In this document: positions 11,981-25,700 of the stretch, piece by piece
How positions within the stretch are numbered: the first letter of the stretch is position 1
How the letters are laid out: each line of letters opens with the position of its first letter
Assembly (NCBI RefSeq): GCF_028769735.1
Contig: NC_088173.1
Span: forward strand, 15,068,038 to 15,132,037
Direction: 5' to 3'
From: Zonotrichia leucophrys gambelii
Lineage: Eukaryota; Chordata; Aves; Passeriformes; Passerellidae
DNA: 64,000 bases
The notes under the pieces: generated by a model
What the model was told of the DNA's origin: nothing
The model's database searches: none
What the model saw: only the letters and a program-made list of their open reading frames with translations
Translations under genes and position numbers: made by a program

Positions 11981-14590
11981 ATATCCAATCACAAAACAAA
12001 GGAGAGAAACAGGTGAGCGTGTAACGCCCTGTGCCCCACAGGGGTACTACTGTCATAAACTGACTGAAAAAAAGTGGCTGCTCTATTTTTAATAATTTAA
12101 GAAATTAAAAAAATAATTAGCTTAAGAGAAATAATAAAAAAATTAGCTTCACAAAATTAAAATTAATAGTTTCTCCTTTCTATATACCTACTGTACTATG
12201 TCTTTATAGCACAAAATGATTACCTTAAATGTGGAATTATTATCATATGATTACAGATGTGAAGAGGGAAGATCCCTTCAGTTTCAATGTAAAGAGGTAT
12301 CAATGCTGAATTTACTGTTACCTTCTATATTATATTTTTGCTACATATTCAAATTATAATAATGCAAAAATCCACATCTCAGCTGCCTATGAGAAACAGA
12401 TACTAATCTTTCATTAAGACAGCTTTAGATTCATTTGTTCACTTCTGTATAACATAAAATTTTTGATTTCTTTAATACTAGGTTTTACTTTATAGTAAAG
12501 ACTTAACCATTTTGGTATTTAAAAACAACAAAACATAATCGGATTACTGAGAATTTAGAAGTGCTTTCACATCCCATACTTTACATGCATTTTTAATAAC
12601 CATTTGTTATTACTGTTCTGTAATATGGAAATCCATATTATTGTTAATATTGCACAAATTCACAGCTAATCACATTATAGCACCAAAGGAACAATTATAG
12701 TATGTGAATGTGTATAAAGATTAATATACATATCCTAATAAATCTCAGCTGACCCATTAATGCATAATGGGCCCAAAGGAGGCCTCATATCCTAGGTATA
12801 TAAATGGCACATTTCTTTCCCCCTCCCCTCCGTTCCTCATTTTGTTTTATATGTACAAACTGCCATAAAAGGAAAATTAAGCCATACAAAACCACTCTGA
12901 AACATCAAGAGGCTAATCAAAAGCACAAACCACTTTCTTTTCTTATTATACTACAAGAATCACGCTAATATTTGACATGCATGTACAATGAGATGGGTTT
13001 TTTTTCTCTTCCTTTTGAGAATAAGGCTTCTGAAATTGTGGACAGGCATCTATCCCACATGCACTCCACAATAGCTACTCCACAATGAGTAGCTATTACA
13101 AGTGGGTTAAGCGGGGAACTTTCAGTTTTAATTGTAAATTATAATGGCTTGTTCTTTGTTTAGGGGTGATACCTCCAACTGTTTCAATTAAATCTCTTGC
13201 AGTTTAAAATGAAAGAAAAAAGAGACAAATGATCCTTTTTGTTATGTAAGATATGCCTTACAATATCACTACATAGTGACAACTCCTTGTCCTCCTGTCA
13301 CATCCTGTCCCTTAGACCATGCTGCAGAAAAGCAATTTTCTGCCTCAAAAGCACTCTATTTTTTAAGTTTGTCTCTGGGCAATTTTCAGGTCTACTAGAG
13401 CTGCACAACTGTATACAGATGAGAAAGACCCAAAATAGGGCAATTTATTTGATTCCTCCTCTTCAAAACATTTAGCTGAGATTGCATATCCAACAGAGAA
13501 ACCCCAACAAGAATATTCAGAGATGACCTGCAGTGACACACATCTTTTTTCCACAAAAAATTTGCATTAAACATCTTCTCCAGACTTCTCAGATAGTCTA
13601 GATTTGACTTTTGTTTAATGTGACCTTTAACACAAATATTTCCCACGATATTATCAGCTAATTTCTTTTTTAAAGGAAACAGTATGAACTGGTCAGTTAA
13701 ATAAAACATTTATGGAGTTTTTCAGAGAAAGAAATTTTTTTTTGTGTGCCTTTCTATTCTTTAATTTCTTTCCTTTTTTTTAAGATTAAATGCATTTATT
13801 TGAATCCAGTTCTTCTCTTGTTTGAAAGTAAAGAAACTCTTGGATGGGAAAATACATCCTCCAAGTGTTCAGCTGCTGGTAACTTAGCATTTACCAACGC
13901 CTGAAGCTACTTCGACCTCAGTATTCCCCTGGTGCAGCTCTGCCCTAACACAATAAGGGCACCTCTCAGTGGAGCAAAGGCCTTGCATTTATAACTGCCC
14001 ACAAGCTGAAAACTACTTTGCCTGCATGGAAGTGCTTAAGGAATCAGGATAGCTCCAAGACTGGGACCTTAGTTTGCTATGAATGTAACATTCACTAATG
14101 TATCATCTGAGGCAAAAACTTGACAATGGTTTTGAGCCTTTCATGGAGCTAAGTGAATTTTCAAATCTGAAACAAACCATAGTTTCCTCAGTGTTCAAAA
14201 ATCATGTTCAAATTTGCTATCTACAGTTTTTAAAATTTTAAACCAGAGTGATAGCTCATTTAGCCCTGAAGACATAAAATTATCTATTTCATTTCTCTTT
14301 TATTGTCTTTTTGATTGATAGGTACAATTAATTTCCGAATTTCATGCCGACATACAAATCAATTATATATTAAAAAATCACTATTAGTATTGGCATCAGA
14401 AAATAGTAAAGCATAAAGTATGTCTATAACCTTATATGGTTCTGATCAGACCCCATCAGCCAAAGCACATGTTTTCTTTGCTAGTATGATAAAGATCTTT
14501 AGTATTAATGAATTTTGAATTTTTATTTACCTGGCGTGTGAGTATATTTAAAATTTAACTGAGAGGGAAACAGCCTTTTTCTTTCTTTTT
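11981..14590. other. AT-rich non-coding DNA with inverted repeats
   Basis: There is no coding signal. Near 12098-12148 two imperfect copies of an A-rich unit ending ATTAGCTT lie in tandem. A hairpin plus direct repeat lies at 13063-13097. The segment 12600-12800 has homeobox-like ATTAAT/TGCATAAT motifs next to a CAGCTG E-box and could be a regulatory element, but only a cross-species alignment could show that. Overlapping short frames at 13239-13709 on both strands look like chance. Confidence 0.5.
13063..13097. repeat. Perfect hairpin interlocked with a direct repeat
   Basis: AATAGCTACT (13070-13079) and AGTAGCTATT (13088-13097) are exact 10-bp inverted arms with an 8-nt loop. ACTCCACAAT occurs at 13063-13072 and 13077-13086, overlapping the left arm and the loop. 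The interlocking resembles the cluster at 9701-9745 and suggests the same mutational mechanism. Confidence 0.9.
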
Positions 14591-14593
14591 CTA

Positions 14594-14895
14594 AGGTAGA
14601 GAAATAGGTTTGGACTGGAAGGGATCTTAAAGTTCATCTTGTTCAAACCCTCCTGCCATGAACAGTGACACCTCTCACTAGACCAGGTTACTCAGAGCCC
14701 AGTCCAGCCTGGCCTTGAACACCTCCAGGAATGCAGAGTGCATAACCTCTCTGGGCAACCTGTTCCATTGCCTCATCACCCTCACAGTAAAGTTTCTTCC
14801 TAATATCTAAATCTAAACCTATCTTCTTTATGTTTAAAGCCATTATCCTTCATCCTATCAGTTGGCCATTAAGACAGAATCTGGCTCCTGTTGTG
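14594..14895 (-). mobile_element. CR1 LINE 3' fragment
   Basis: On the minus strand this is the 3' end of a CR1 non-LTR retrotransposon: the C-terminal end of ORF2 and the 3' UTR. Read on the plus strand the order is the reversed tail ('GGACTGGAAGGGATCTTAAAG'-type block), then 'CACTAGACCAGGTTACTC', then 'GGCCTTGAACACCTCCAGG', then 'CTGGGCAACCTGTTCCATTGCC', which encodes the HWNR-like motif in reverse. The terminal ATTCTATG repeats have decayed and the 5' end is truncated, as in most avian CR1 copies. Several indels and stops mean it is inactive. The right boundary fades near 14895. Confidence 0.9.
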
Positions 14896-15911
14896 TCTGT
14901 CTGAATTTCCCTTTTATAGTAGCCCACAGAGTTTGTGCAAGAATACACAAACTGGATTGCACTGGAGATAAGAGAAACCTAGCACTAGCAGAATAGAGAA
15001 TTTGATTGAGGGGTAATCCAATTTCCTGATATGCTTAGATTCATGCTTTAAATTACTGGGGTAAAAATTTGTTCACGTCTATTGCTGTGGACACATAAGA
15101 GAGGAAGATCATTATGATTTAGTCCTTTATGTCTGCAAATGCTAATGTTACCTTAGCACATCTTATATTCAGTTCCCAAGCTAGGACTGTAAAATGTGGT
15201 AACACAATTGTGTATAACCTAACAGAGACAGAGATGGATAAAACTGTAAACCATGAGAACCTTGCAAGTCGCTGAAGTGGGACAGTAAAAGAATATAATT
15301 CTTTTAAAGTATCTTCATCTCTGAGATCTGCTTAAGACTGCTTGAATATTTAACCATGCAAGAAACTCATTAATGTTGATGCAGCTGGCTGGCAAACCTT
15401 CAGTTTGGTTGCTGGTTGCTGTCAGTTGGTCACAGCTTGCTGATGACTCAAAAGTCTAAGTGCAAACTGATGCTCCATTCATTTTGCTTTAACAGTAATG
15501 CAATGTCTGCTGAATGCTATGCCAATCAGAAGTTACCAGGAATAAAAGCAACAACTGGTACTGAAAAAAACACAACTCCTTGGCCTTAAATGCCTCATTC
15601 CGGCCTATTAATTACATTCTATTTGTTTACATGTTTTTTGCTCTTTTGGTATGGATAACCAGCATGTATTCAAAACCAGAATGTTATTTACAACAAAGAG
15701 TCACAGGAATTACCTGATAGTAAATATGACTATTGCCAGACCACTTTGATAATGTACAGGTAAAGTTTCTTTAAGCAAATTTTACACAGCCAAGGGTCCA
15801 GTAAGTCTTTTAATCATAATTTTGTGAAGCAAACAGAAAAGCATGAATAGAAAAGCTGTATAGCTGACAGAAAGATATTGAGTACTGAAGAAAAAAAAAC
15901 CCTAATTGAAT

Positions 15912-15947
15912 GATTCATGTCCCTGACATGAATCCCTGGATTCATGT
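15912..15947. repeat. Three alternating-orientation copies of a 9-mer
   Basis: GATTCATGT (15912-15920), its exact reverse complement ACATGAATC (15926-15934) and GATTCATGT again (15939-15947) are separated by the near-identical spacers CCCTG and CCTG. The middle copy can pair with either outer copy. This is the third such mixed inverted/direct repeat between 9.7 and 16 kb. Confidence 0.9.
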
Positions 15948-17895
15948 GAAGCAAAGTGCACTGTAGGATATATATCTTTTTTCCTTACCAGTAAAGTTAA
16001 AAGAAGGAAAAAAAAGAAAGTTGAAAAAGTGTATTTGCTTCTAAAGGCTTGTATCTATAACATACAAAACCAAATACAATCTTAGTTCTATTTTATGAGC
16101 GTTTTAGGTAACCTTCGTAAAGTCAACATTTTCTCTGCTACAAAAAGCCAATCTCTTAAGTTGAAAGGTCTTTTTCCAATGACTATTCAGCAAAATATGC
16201 ATGAACAATCCTTACAACTGAGGCTGGGACCTCTCCCTTCTTCTCTACGGAGCCTGTACCAACCACAAGGCTGGAGTTGTGCTCCCTCTGATCCTTCTAT
16301 TCCCTTTCATTTCCTAAAGTTTCTCAACATTAGCGATGAACAGAGGAGACTTCTTTAAGAATGGTGTCTAGACTGAGTGTCTAAATGGAGCTTGTTCAGA
16401 AGCCTGATTCCCCTTCGATCCCATGGTGGGACAGCCAACGCCTGCCACCAGAGATGCACAGAGCGACATAGCATGGACAGAATTCTCAGGCTAGGAATGG
16501 CAACTGAGCTAAAGCTTTAGTTATTAATATGGGCACCCTTAACCTTGTGAATGTTCTCAAATTTACTCTAGTTTTAGTCAGCTGCAACTCCTGCTCTGAC
16601 AAAGATGCTTCTTGGTAGCTCAAAACGATGAGATTTGTGGCACATCTCTTATCCCCAACTTAGGGCACAGCTCCTTTTAGCATTTTATGCCAAAACTTGT
16701 CACTTATTCCACAGCATGTAATACAGAGTTGGATGTAAGTAGCAGATGCTTGAAACCTAGGTGGTGTCATCATTCTCTGTGGCACTCATACACAAGTCTC
16801 TTATTAAAGTCACCATAAAATCATATGAAACCATACTGTTTCATAAGTACAAATCTTTAGTTAACAGTGCATTTCATCGGAAATGAAATTAAAATAAGAA
16901 TAAATTTCTTTTGACATAAAATAATAAGCAAAAAGAGAAACAACAGAAAACAAATTTATGAAATATTTTCTTCCCTCCTCTTGCAAAGAGACATCTGAAT
17001 AACGATGACTTTATTTTAACTTTGCTGTGTAATTGTAACCAAGTAACAAGAATATATGCATAATAACTTTGACCTGGATATTTGAATAGTAGATCAGACA
17101 GCTACTGAATTACCTGAAAGTATTACCATATGAAGAGCTTGTGCTTCCTAAATGCTGTCACTCAAAAGGCTTTTGGCATCTCTTCAGAGCCCTTTCATTT
17201 ATTTCCTTTACACAGGAGGTAAACTTAGATGGCTTCATATTTTCGTAGAGAAAATAACACCACCATTCAGATTTTAAAGTTTTCCTTGTACTCAAACAAA
17301 TCATATAGTCAAAATTATATTTGCCTTAGAAAGGAATAACTTGGGTTCATGATTGCCATATGTGCATATAATTTCCTCTATTTTGTTAGCAATTAGCTAA
17401 AATTAATTTTATGACAGGTCTGAGGAATTGCAGATGTTATTCAAGTATTTACTAACATTTTTGTGATTTTATATTAATATTTTCTGACTTAGAATTATTT
17501 ATTAATTTCTTTCATCTCTTAACATTTTATGTAAACAATCACTACCAAGTCTTCTCAATTCTTATTGGTTAATTAAACTTTCACATGAGCATTTGGGACA
17601 ACATAGCTAAATAATCATTGTAAAATCTCAAGTAAAACTTAGTAATTAACTTTAACATACTTTTCAATTTAAAAACCCTGGACAGGAAGAATCATTTTGT
17701 TTTAGCTGCTATTTGAACAAACAAAATATCTAAAAAGGAATTAAGAATTATAGTATCATTCACAAAAACTTGCTGTTTTATTAAAAAAACCCCAAAAATT
17801 TGTGGAAACTTTTTTTTAAATCGAGCTGTCTCTTAATGCCAATCTCAGAACGGAGATTCCAGCTATTTCTTGTATCTTTTTTAATGCCTGCATAT

Positions 17896-17917
17896 TTTAG
17901 CCTTAGCTAAGGCTAAA
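17896..17917. repeat. Perfect 22-bp palindrome
   Basis: Two 11-bp half sites (TTTAGCCTTAG and its reverse complement) abut with no spacer, centred on an AGCT. Uninterrupted perfect palindromes of this length are uncommon by chance but can arise by replication slippage. I know of no factor binding this sequence, so no role is assigned. Confidence 0.9.
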
Positions 17918-20900
17918 CCTGCAGTCTCAATGTATGTCCTATCTCCCTTCACCCAGAAATGTTTTAGCTGGGTGATTGTCAAGTGTTAAGCAAATTGGAG
18001 AAAAACAGCAAGTCTTAAAGATAATTAAGACCCTTAGAAGTCTCAAGGATGGAGATCTAAATTAATATCCCCAGGGAGAGGAATGTGGATAGGAGATGGC
18101 TGGGCTACTCAGCATTCAGGGAGCTGCAGACTAAGCACAGCTCTATTGTTTCCCAGGCAAAGAGAGCAGGTAATAAGTGGAATAAGAAGATCAGGGTTGC
18201 AGTTGAAATTGGTGACCTTAGAGCACAAAGAAAACAGAGCTGACTTTATTAGTTCTACCTCCCCAAAAACATATTTTTACTAGTTGGCAGAATATGCCAC
18301 TTCTCTATGATCCCAGTTTCATCAGAATCCAAAGAGTTTAGATACAAAAAACCCCAAACAAACCAAAACTAAGAAAACCCATAAGGATTGAAAGAAGAAT
18401 GTGCATTATTTTGCAGCCAAGTCACTTCCTTACAGGAGAGCAGCACTCTCTAAGACTCATGACAGTTTATATTTCTGGAAGTTGATGCACTGTGCACATT
18501 CAATGGATATTTGAACCTAATTGCACGGAAATGTCTTCATAGAAGTTCAGAGCTACAGGCTTTCCAAGGGTAAACTTGGCTTTAAAAGTTCTGTGTTAGA
18601 TTTCACACCGAATTTTTTTACCAAACTCCTGATAAATAGTTGAGGTTTTAAGAAAAACCAATAAAATAATCAGAGGTGGACTATGCCCACTCTGAAAAAA
18701 TATGTTACAACCAAAATGTGTTTAATCCCACTTTGTTCACATAGAGGGAATATTTAAATTGATACAATCTTTAATCTATTTATCAATGTATGCCTCTCAT
18801 TTCTTTAATTAAGGCTCTTTACCCTTTGTAAAATATCAAATTTGAAGAAAATATCAAATATGTGCAAAATGCAATAGAGGCAGTGAATTACTGAATCTAG
18901 AACCATCTGTTTGATTACACTGAAGCACATGGTTATATAAAAAAATTAAAATAGGAAAAATAATATTTCAAATTTTTTGCATACTTGGTCACTTCTTTCT
19001 AATGTGGATGTGGTCAAAATTAAAAAAAAGCCACCTTTTTTTTTTTTAATAAAACACATATGTTACGCACTGATAAATGGTTATGATTATATTTGATTGT
19101 TTCAGGTAACATCCTAACTTCCACAAAGATTCTTCACTCTCCTTGTGAGGACAAAGCAATTGCTGTGGTACCTAAAGACCTTATAATCACCTATCTGCTA
19201 TTAGTATACCAGTTGGTCTTGCAAGATTTTAAAAAATGTCAATTTAAAATAATGAGTTGTGAACTGTATGCCTATACTTGGAATCTGGTATGGAAAGAAG
19301 AACAAAATCAGGATCCTTAATTGTTGGACTGTGTATAGTTCTGTCCTGCTCATTTTAAAAGAAAGCAGCTACATATGCAAAATATCATAGTCTGATCAAA
19401 CAGCAAGTTATTCCATAAAACTACTGTAAATTGATAAAACATCCTCTAAAGATATAAAAAATTAATTGACAGAGAAGTTTAAAATGGAAACACAGTTAAA
19501 GGAGGTCTTTCTCAAAAGATGAATGCTCTCTCTTATTGCTTCCTATTTTAAATGGTACGCAGCATTACCATCATATGTGACCAAACTAAATGTTACAGTG
19601 TGTGGGTTTGAGTACCGCAATGTAACTAGACAAAAAGCTGTAGCAAGTGTATTCATGCATTTCTTTTTTTATTTTTTTTGAAGCTGTTATTATGATGATC
19701 CCATCCAAGACTGAAGACCTACTTTGGTTCTAAGAGATTCACACAAATCTGCAAAACAACTCCTGATACTGATTTACCTCCTTTACCTGTACCCAAATGC
19801 AAATCCCCAAAAGACTAAGTAGCCACGACTCCATCACATAAGTTGACAGAGAAACAAAGAAAGAACATTGATAGAGCATACACATTTATGGAATTCTACT
19901 CACTTCTTCCCCTCTTCTTTCTCTTCATTCTCTCCCTGATTACAAGTCGTCACAGAAATTAGTGACAATTCTAGCACAGACTTGAGAAACTTATAAATAG
20001 CACAGCTGTTTCACTCTTTAAACACAGAGAGAGATATAATAGGTACACCAGCCTTTCCTTTTCCTGAAAATGTTCCATAGGGCATTATTTTATTAGGCTG
20101 ATGCCATAGTGCTCCTATTAACATTTCTTTTGAAGATGCTCTAGTCCTTTAAACAGACACACTTCAAGTACCCATATGGTAAAGGAAAAAAACTAACATT
20201 ACATATCATATAGTCATAAATGATACATCACTTTTGTCTGAATGGGAGATGATTGCAATACATAGTTAATACTGAATGACAGCTAACTGATTTTCCTGTC
20301 CATGTCTTCATTTTAATACATGTAACCAACACTTAAATAAATTGTAGCCTTAGATTCTGCACATATATACAACTTCCAAACTGTTCCAAGAAAGGTTAAA
20401 TATTTTTCTGTCTCTGTTCCTGTATTTTATATTGTTATGTTTTATGATACCGTAAATATTCCTGAGCCATGGGTGACTATTTTAAGACTGAAAATCTCTT
20501 AATCTCAAGTGGGGTAAATCTGCTGTGATAGCCTCAAATGACCTGAAAAGTTTTTTCAGTACTAACTATGGAACTTAGCCTTATGGAACTACTAAAATTA
20601 TGACATCATCCCTGGACTGCCCTGAAGGTATCAGAATTTATGCAGTGCTGTGATTTCACTCTAGGCATACTTCCCAAACCAGAAAGAATTAGAAGGCCTC
20701 TAATTATCTTCCTTAATTCCTACACTTGGGAAACTTTCATCTTGACATATTTGGGGTGTTACATTAAATTTATAGCATTCCAGACCTCTTAACCATGAGA
20801 AAGTAACAGCAAGAGAGGAAAAAAATCTTTTGTGCTCTCAGGAAATACTTCTCTCTGTAAAGTAGTATTTTGAAAGGCTGGTTTCTATAGTTTGAATAGT

Positions 20901-22707
20901 TAGCACATGAGAGTGTTCTATAAATGCTTATAAGTCTAGATAAATCAGTGATGCTAAATAACTCAAGTTATTATTTAAAGGGAAAATCCACCCTCCCCAA
21001 GCAACACCTGCACATGTGGGTTTTTTTTGAAACTTGGGGAAAATGGAAACCCCTCAGGTCAACACAGCTTTTTGAAACAAGTTTCTTTGCATGAAGGAGT
21101 TGCTTTCCCCATGTGGTCACTCACCAATATTTATGAGGGAAGGTCACTTGGAATGCCACCAGCAGATGAAAAACAGGAGGAAAGGAGGGGTTTTCTGTCT
21201 TCACTGAGCTGGGTGATTCTGCCAAAGTGATAGCCGACATTGACATTACACAAGGGAAAGGTTGGCGTAGTCTCACAGTCCCAGCTCTGCTGCAGAAACA
21301 AAACAAAACAAAACCAGTGTATACTTTTCAAATAAGCGTAATGTCAAAACATTAAAAGTCTGATCTCTGGAATATAAATGACACTTTAACCTTGGCTTTG
21401 AAATAGCTATCTCAAATCTACTTTAAAAATAAGATTTAAAAAGACCCCTATGGAATAAAATGTTCTTCCATAAAATTAATCAATCACTTTAAGGGCTTAG
21501 TGGAAAGAAACGGCCATAAACATCTTATGTGCTCAGCTGGTGGTAGAAGGCAGACAAAAATTATAATTCTGATAAAAATGAGGAAAAGCTGAGATTTGAA
21601 GGGAAGACTGCATGCAGAATATATGGCAGGGAATGACAGGAAATTTTATAGGTGAACGTGGCCTACGGAAAACTTAAGGGAAAATTGAAGGATTAATGAG
21701 AGGTCCCCATTAATTTTTTTTATTTATTCCATTTTCTTAGCATCTGGGTGAATTTTTACCTATACATCTTATATGTCCTAAAAGAAAAAACTGTGATGAA
21801 TAAATAAACAGCTCTAGAAATCTTCAATAGGGTCCTTTACCTTGCAGGGAATATTATCACTGGCTTTTGATACAATTTCTGCTGCAGGGAAAGACTTTCA
21901 AAGCTCAGAATGCTGAAGTATTGCCAGGCACTCAAAGACCCCCTGCTGTGCGCGTCAAACTAAGAAATCTCTCTGAACTTGTCGAATTAAAAGTCATCTC
22001 TCTCTCTCTGTAACCCCTGCATGAGCTGGGAAGCTCTGTCCTCATTTTTTCAGGCCTTCCATGATAAACAAATGGAGCCTGAAGCATCTTTATTCTTTTC
22101 AGGCACATAATTAAAATTCTTTTAAAAATGTAATTGAAGGCAATGAATTTCAAAAGGAGGTTCTAGTTAACAACAAGGCTAGAACAGTTTCAGCATGCCA
22201 TACTACTTTACCATCCAATTTTCTTTCAAAGGTATAAGCAAAACAGCTTGTTATGATTCTGGGTGTATTTTTTTCTTTTTTTTGAAATTTTGTTTGTACA
22301 TCAATAGTTTGCACCAAACCTAAACATCTCAGCAGGATTTATGCTTTCTGGAATGTCAGAAGACTTAATTACTGAAAAAGCAAAGAGAAGTATGCTATAA
22401 AAATAAGAATAAAGCAAAAGTGATTCTTGGTTTCTCAAAATCATTATTTATATATCCCTAAAATTTAATAATATACTTATTGAAGTATTTTTATTTTTTT
22501 GGCAACCTTCTTTTATTAAGTAAATATTCGCAACCTTGCAAATTTTTAGAAATCTGATAATGCATAGAATGGTAATGCTCTGTGATGACTATTGCTGTAA
22601 AACATTGTAACGACTGGTTACAATACATGTTTGATGTTGCCAACGAAAGAGCAAGTGCTGATATAATTAGTGATCTCAAATGAATATAAAAGGAACAAAA
22701 ACTATCT

Positions 22708-22728
22708 CCCTGGATTTAAATCCCAGGG
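22708..22728. repeat. Near-perfect palindrome around ATTTAAAT
   Basis: CCCTGG and CCAGGG arms flank a 12-bp perfect palindrome GGATTTAAATCC; a single extra C breaks full symmetry. It is a short structural feature without assigned function. Confidence 0.75.
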
Positions 22729-25700
22729 ATTATCATACAAAATTAACTTAAAGGAGGCAGGAGACAAGACAGTGTTTCAGAAAGTCATTTCTAAGGTGAC
22801 TTCCTAGAGAGCTTAAAATCTAAACCGATTTTATTTTTTTAATATCTCTTTTAGAGTGATTTTCAGTACCTCTCTTTGTTGCAAGGGAAAAGATTCAGTT
22901 TTTACCTGTTTCATCCATGGTGTGTTTTTAAAACTGGTACTTCTTGCTATAAATGACCATATGAAATGTATTTTTTTAGAGTTTTCCCTAGAGAAACTAG
23001 AGATGGAGATGTTTTAAGGAACATTATTTACAGTTCTTGTAGCATTAAAAAAAAAGCCAAAAAAGGTGTAGCAAGGAAGCACTACTCCCACAACTTCGGG
23101 GTAGTACTCTGCCTCTGATAGTTATGATGCCTCTGGGAGACATGAGACAATACAGCAAACAAAGCTGCTTTTCATCCTTGGAGGGGGAAGCACAGTGTGT
23201 GTTCTGCATGGGTCAACAGCTGCTCTGACTAGTAGAGAGGTAGAAAAAGGACCAGTCAGCTCAACTGGAAAAGGCAATGACAAAGCAGATCTAGCAGGAG
23301 CAAACTAGAGGTTTGACTACACCTTCAAGTAATACCTCTTCAAGTCAAATATTATTTCTTTCCTAGTTTTTTTTTGCTTTCTTTTTGTTTTATGCAAAAC
23401 CTGGGTGCAGTGTAGGCACAGCCCATTCCAGAGGTCGTGCTGAACAGGCAACACAGAGAACAGTGGACCAAGGTTGACCCTCTCCTTTTTCTGCAGTTGT
23501 CTCACATTACATCAGCAGGTTGGAAACACTCACATTCCCACATGCCTTCATTTCTCACCCAGAACATGTAACATACACAGAGCCCACCCATTATGCCCCA
23601 ATCTGGAAACAAATTAATAACAAATAATGGTCATATCTTAGATCCAGTAAGACCATACTGGCACAAGAGCAGCATGACCAAAGGCTATTCACTAATTTCT
23701 ACCAGTGCATTGTTTACATGGCTGCAGTCTTATAATTACAAACAATCAAAAAAATAAAAAAATAAGGTAGTCCCTACTATGTCTTGTCCCTACTACATAT
23801 TCTTGTTACAAAAAACTGAACTCTTCTTAGCTTTCTCTTTGGAAAACTAGGGAGATTTATGACAGTGTATTTATCGTGTTTAATTTTACAGAGTATCTTA
23901 ATTGCCATGCAATCGACAGAAAGCATAAGAGTAATCATCAAGAAAGATGCATGAACAAAAATCATAAAATAAAAAAATGTAGGCAAATTAGTATTTTCAA
24001 ACTTCATTTCTGCTGTAAAACTGAATTAATGAAAGCACTGTGATTACAAAAAGGAACTCATTTTCCATCACAATTTTTTCTGTTGAATGCAAAGGACAAA
24101 ACAACAAAAGAAACAAAAACCGCAACAAAGAGACAGTATCTGATATATAAGAAAAAAAAAAAACAGTGTGATCCAGCATGAGTATTAAATGTCTGTTTGC
24201 AGAATGAGTAAAGGCTCCTTTAAGTTCACTGAGCACTCACTGTGAAGTTTAGGGAAGATCAGTAGCTTAGAAAAAAGTGGCTACTGAAATATGAGTCACA
24301 TTTACGAACAAAAGTGATCAAAGTCCACTTGGCTGCTAGAGTGTCTTCAGTTTATTCCATTGCAGTACACATATTGCTTGATTGAAAGGTCTGTGAATAT
24401 AAGGCACCCAGGTCTATCTACTGTCACAGTGCCTGAAATTGTCATTTGTTATGTCTGACTTCCTTTATTGATTTCTTTTTCCTAAACAGAAAGAAACTGA
24501 AATAATTTTATAGCACTTGGGAACACAAATGTTTACAATATTTACAATACAGTAAATTTAAAATACTAAATACATTCACATTAATTCCTTTTCTCCTCCA
24601 AGCTAAAATTAGTTTAAAAGCTGTGATAGAATAAAAATTATTCAAACTTTGTTAACAGTCATACACTGCTACTATGACAGTGATGTTATACAGACATATC
24701 TTACATATCTTGAAGATTTTGGACACCTTTTTCAGTGGAGGAAAAAAATTGCTTTTTACATCATTGCCAAATAAGAGGTTAATGCAAGTAATTTATTTCT
24801 TCAAAAGACACTTGTTGCTTATGAACACCTACCTCTTATATGTTATAAAACTAATATCTAACTTGGGCAGAAAATTATGATACCTATAGTAAAGCTCTCC
24901 AAGATACAGTTTTGATCCAGTAGCTCAGTGCTGTGTAGAAAAAACTGTTGGCAGATGTTGCACTGATAATTTGGTATGAGGTAGTGCTACATCAGAAGAG
25001 GGAGTAAGTGAATGTAAACCTAATTAAGACTTCAACAAGAAGAGCAAGACAGAGTATTTCAGCTATTCTCTCTCTTCTGCAAAGCAGCCTGATGCCCATA
25101 TCCTAACACAATTTTCCAAATTTTGTAAAAAGTTATCGCACATCAGAATTTAAAGCTTTTGGAGACTGAAATGCTCTTCTGTTTTATTCCTGTGTCTTGA
25201 TTCTTTAGATTAATACAGATATGTGGCTTCTTGACTGTACTGTTCAATCATATATTCTGTAATTACAACAAAACACCTTTATATGATAAATATAAAGCAG
25301 CGATTAATACAAAGCAGCGAGGAATTCTTCAGTGAAATTTGCTATCAAATGACAAGCTGTATAGATTTAAATAAACGTGTTAAAAATAAAAGCATAACCT
25401 TATAAACATGTTCACTCTCCTACATCAATACTGATTTTAGTGTTCTATATAAGGCAGTAACCCCAGGAAAAAAAATCAAGAAGCATTTTCCTTTGCTTTT
25501 TCTATCCCTCTTGGATATGGGCAATATGACTGCCTCCACAAAAATCCTAAACATTAGAAATTATCTGAAGTACTTGAAAATTGAAATTAGCATTTATTTG
25601 CATGATATACGAGTAGATGCTAATGAGGAGAATAGGTAAGCAATAAAACAGACCCTAAATTAATTACTTTGCACCTAATCCAGCTACTAGGTTCCAGGTC

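Noticed and set aside
16095..16358. Frame in a less AT-rich patch considered as a coding exon
   Set aside because: Codon use and residues look random, no convincing acceptor or donor frames it, and I recognise no protein.
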